From positions 1 to 23,378 of IMG/VR virus record IMGVR_UViG_3300017739_000120: a DNA stretch of 23,378 bases. One strand, written 5' to 3'. The DNA comes from a virus. This document shows, in pieces, positions 21,239 through 23,378 of the stretch (its first letter is position 1; each line of letters opens with the position of its first letter). The position numbers and the translations under genes were made by a program. The notes below the pieces were generated by a model. It had not been told where the DNA came from. It did not search any database and was given only the letters and a program-made list of their open reading frames with translations.

Positions 21239-23353
21239 TTATCCAAACTCGATGAAAGCACTACCAAGGGTGCCAAGCAGACCGCCAAGGGCAGAACCAG
21301 CAGCAGAACTGCTTGCCATCTTCTGTGCCTCTTTAGTTGCATCAGCACTAAGCTGGGCTACAGCCAGATTGTTCAATCGGTCAAGTTCACTGTCAGCAGC
21401 TTCCCAAGCATGTTCCATGCTATCAGCATAGTATTGCCACAAATTGTTGTAAGCGGTGTTACTAATGTCTAGCACTGCAGCCGCATTCAATTCATTTGCA
21501 CGGTTGACTGCCGCAGTATCCGCTGTAGCAATCTGCCTACGCCACTGTGCATTCGACTGTGCAATAACAACTTGGTTCTGTGCGTTAAACTGGTCACGCT
21601 GATTGTTCATTTCAGCATTGAAGCGTTCAATTGTATTTGCCTGACCGGCATTGAACTGCGCCTGTGCATTAGATTGTGCAGCATTAAACTGTGATGTCTG
21701 TGATGCAAGATTGGCAAAGAATTGGTCAACCTGATTTTGACTGGTAGCATTAAACTGGCTTGCTGCATTGGTAGCAGCTTGATCTGTAAACAACGACTGT
21801 ATAGTCTGCTGTGACTTAAACAACTCTGTCTGCTGTTGATTAGACAGGTTAGCCATGTCCATCTGCAAAAATGACTGTGCATTTTGTACAGCAGACTGCT
21901 GCCGGTTATTAAGATTAGCAGCATCCATCTGTGCAAGTGCAGATGCTTCTGCCATGACCATAGCTTGACGGTTAGACAAGTTGTTCAGGTTCATCGTGTT
22001 AGCAGCACGGCTGTTCTCAAGCTGTACTTGCTGCTCTGCAGTAAAGTTCATATTGGCAATATCACCAATACGAGCAGAGTTTTGTACACGTGCTTGGAAT
22101 GACTGGTCAAACTCTTGGCCAATAAACTGCGCACGTTGCTGTGCAGCAAGCATGGCACGTTGCTGGCGATTGGAAAGGTTCTGCGCCTCAAACTGTGCTG
22201 TTACAGCAGCATCTGCTTGTGCGATAGGAAGTGCAGCTTCAATAGTGGCCTGTACAATTGCCTGACCAGCAATGCTACTGGCACCAAGACCCCGTGCTGC
22301 CATTTGTTGTGTTGCATTACGAAGTGCGCCAGCAGCCCATGCAGGTGGGTTTGTAGCATCGAAGTTAGCAGTAAGCTGTGCAAGCTGACCCTGTACAGTA
22401 GCCTGTGCAGATGGTGTAGCTTCTGCTGCCTGTACCTGCTCTGTAAAAGTAGCAGCAGTCTGCGCATCAGCAGAACCAGTGATAAGTTCACCATCTTGGA
22501 TGTTTCGCTGTACAGGATTATCTATTAGTGTAGCATTTCCTTGCGCTTCTGTCAAGTTACCTACACTGGATGCTGTTTGCTGGGCCGCTGTGACCTGCGC
22601 ACGGGGGTCTACAGTACCTTGTGCTGCTTGGGTAGCCTGAAGTGCAGCATCAACCGCTGGTGCGGCTTGTGCGGCTTGCATCTGAGCAGCCTGTTGTTCC
22701 TGCACAGGTGCTGCTGTAGTGGTTGTAGCCATAGCTGTAGGCACAGAAACTGCACCTGTAACCATACCAGCACGAGGATCAACATACTGACCAGCTTCTG
22801 ATGGAGTTGTCGCAGCTACAGTTACACCACCTGTAGGTACACCCGGCTGAAACATACGTTGAATAGTAGCTTGTTGTACACTATCAGGCTGTGCTTGTGC
22901 AGCAGGTGTTTGTGTTTGCATCATAGCACGTTCAGCATCTGCTGCAGCTTTTGACCGCCTTTGATATTCAGGAGAATTTTGTATACGTTGTTGTTCTGCA
23001 TATTCAGGTGTACCGGGTAAGGGAAATGCCCCCGGCCCTGCACCAAATAAGTCAGGTCTTGGGCCAACCGAACCCGGCCCACGATACATGCCATCTTGCA
23101 CTGGCCCCATCAATGGCCCACCAGTGGCACCGGGTTCACCGGGACTAGACCTACCTATTGTACCACCCGTCTGCATCTTCACTACACCACCCTTTGCCAT
23201 CTGCACAGCAGCATTTTTAAACTGCTCCATACGTGCCTGACGTGCAGGGTCTTGTTCAATGTAGTTCTGGAACTCGCCCATGTTGCCTGTATAGCCCATG
23301 CTCTTGGCGATTTTGTTCATCGCTTCTGGTTTGAATGCCTTGAATACAGCCAT
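21239..23353 (-). CDS. 704-residue Gln/Asn/Ala-rich virion protein with 11-residue repeats
   Basis: Predicted structural protein of the virion arm. Residues 1-50 are a helical start. Residues 54-120 are Gly/Pro rich with GGVVKMQTGG. Residues 130-390 are an Ala/Gln/Thr-rich low-complexity stretch. Residues 392-633 show a strict 11-residue period: units such as NLSNRQQRAML, NLNNRQQSAVQ, NAAQSNAQAQF and NAGQANTIERF, with Asn at position 1 in 15 of 22 units and no insertions. The end (681-704) is Gly/Ala rich (GSALGGLLGTLGSAF). Such hendecads form straight helical rods or amphipathic surface helices. I recall proteins with QFNA-type repeats in marine phage genomes, unnamed. It may be an ejection or tail component. 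The start is at an ATG near the window edge, with GGGAA upstream. Confidence 0.7.
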   Translation of the reverse strand: MAVFKAFKPEAMNKIAKSMGYTGNMGEFQNYIEQDPARQARMEQFKNAAVQMAKGGVVKMQTGGTIGRSSPGEPGATGGPLMGPVQDGMYRGPGSVGPRPDLFGAGPGAFPLPGTPEYAEQQRIQNSPEYQRRSKAAADAERAMMQTQTPAAQAQPDSVQQATIQRMFQPGVPTGGVTVAATTPSEAGQYVDPRAGMVTGAVSVPTAMATTTTAAPVQEQQAAQMQAAQAAPAVDAALQATQAAQGTVDPRAQVTAAQQTASSVGNLTEAQGNATLIDNPVQRNIQDGELITGSADAQTAATFTEQVQAAEATPSAQATVQGQLAQLTANFDATNPPAWAAGALRNATQQMAARGLGASSIAGQAIVQATIEAALPIAQADAAVTAQFEAQNLSNRQQRAMLAAQQRAQFIGQEFDQSFQARVQNSARIGDIANMNFTAEQQVQLENSRAANTMNLNNLSNRQAMVMAEASALAQMDAANLNNRQQSAVQNAQSFLQMDMANLSNQQQTELFKSQQTIQSLFTDQAATNAASQFNATSQNQVDQFFANLASQTSQFNAAQSNAQAQFNAGQANTIERFNAEMNNQRDQFNAQNQVVIAQSNAQWRRQIATADTAAVNRANELNAAAVLDISNTAYNNLWQYYADSMEHAWEAADSELDRLNNLAVAQLSADATKEAQKMASSSAAGSALGGLLGTLGSAFIEFG

Positions 23354-23378
23354 ACTAATTCATTCCCATAAATACTGT

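Noticed and set aside
22200-22960. Many short CTG/GCAGC-rich repeats that look like tandem DNA repeats or a CRISPR-like array
   Set aside because: They are codon-level repetition of Ala and Gln in the 704-residue protein; no constant repeat with unique spacers exists.

Overview
The window looks like about 23 kb of a marine podovirus-type phage with T7-like replication genes. The gene set resembles the SAR116 phage HMO-2011 and its relatives. The main pointers are a family A DNA polymerase with a DnaJ-like CxxCxGxG zinc-finger segment (from memory, HMO-2011 polymerase is described as having a partial DnaJ domain), a T7 gp3-type endonuclease I, a DUF3310 (T7 gp1.7-like) protein, a gp4-like primase and helicase encoded as two genes, a cobalamin-type ribonucleotide reductase, MazG, and Ala/Gln-rich virion proteins. 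The host is probably a marine alphaproteobacterium. That is inference from the gene set, because no host gene, tRNA or rRNA is present. No phage RNA polymerase is seen here, and the two promoters found look like host sigma-70 sites.

Layout: bases 1-14771 are one tightly packed arm read on the + strand, with most genes overlapping or abutting (TAATG, TGATG and ATGA junctions). (a) 1-1816 holds small genes, a SleB-type cell-wall hydrolase and an 18-residue hydrophobic peptide. (b) From promoter P1 (1805-1833) come a DUF932 protein, a tyrosine recombinase, a TOPRIM primase, a DnaB-like helicase, a small unknown protein and DNA polymerase. (c) From promoter P2 (7964-7992) come a probable ssDNA-binding protein with an acidic tail, a Cas4/RecB-like nuclease with a four-cysteine set, endonuclease I, small proteins, DUF3310 and a class II ribonucleotide reductase. 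(d) 13042-14771 holds a run of mini-genes, a T5orf172/GIY-YIG-like protein, an Rmf-like small protein and MazG.

A GC hairpin flanked by T tracts on both strands (14782-14813) separates this arm from the second one. In the second arm (14815-23353, - strand) five genes read leftward towards the hairpin: a 704-residue Gln/Asn/Ala-rich protein with an 11-residue repeat, two small proteins, a 736-residue coiled-coil protein and a 1159-residue protein. These are most likely virion proteins of the internal or DNA-ejection type; capsid, portal and terminase genes are not in the window.

How it fits together: the + arm makes the replication fork enzymes (primase, helicase, polymerase, ssDNA-binding protein), nucleases that can process host DNA and branched intermediates, nucleotide supply (ribonucleotide reductase, MazG) and one lysis enzyme. 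The - arm makes particle components. The recombinase sits inside the replication operon and no repressor is visible, so a temperate lifestyle is possible but not shown. No stretch longer than 300 bases lacks a gene; the longest non-coding gaps are 1817-1868, 7987-8028 and 14772-14814, and each carries a regulatory element.
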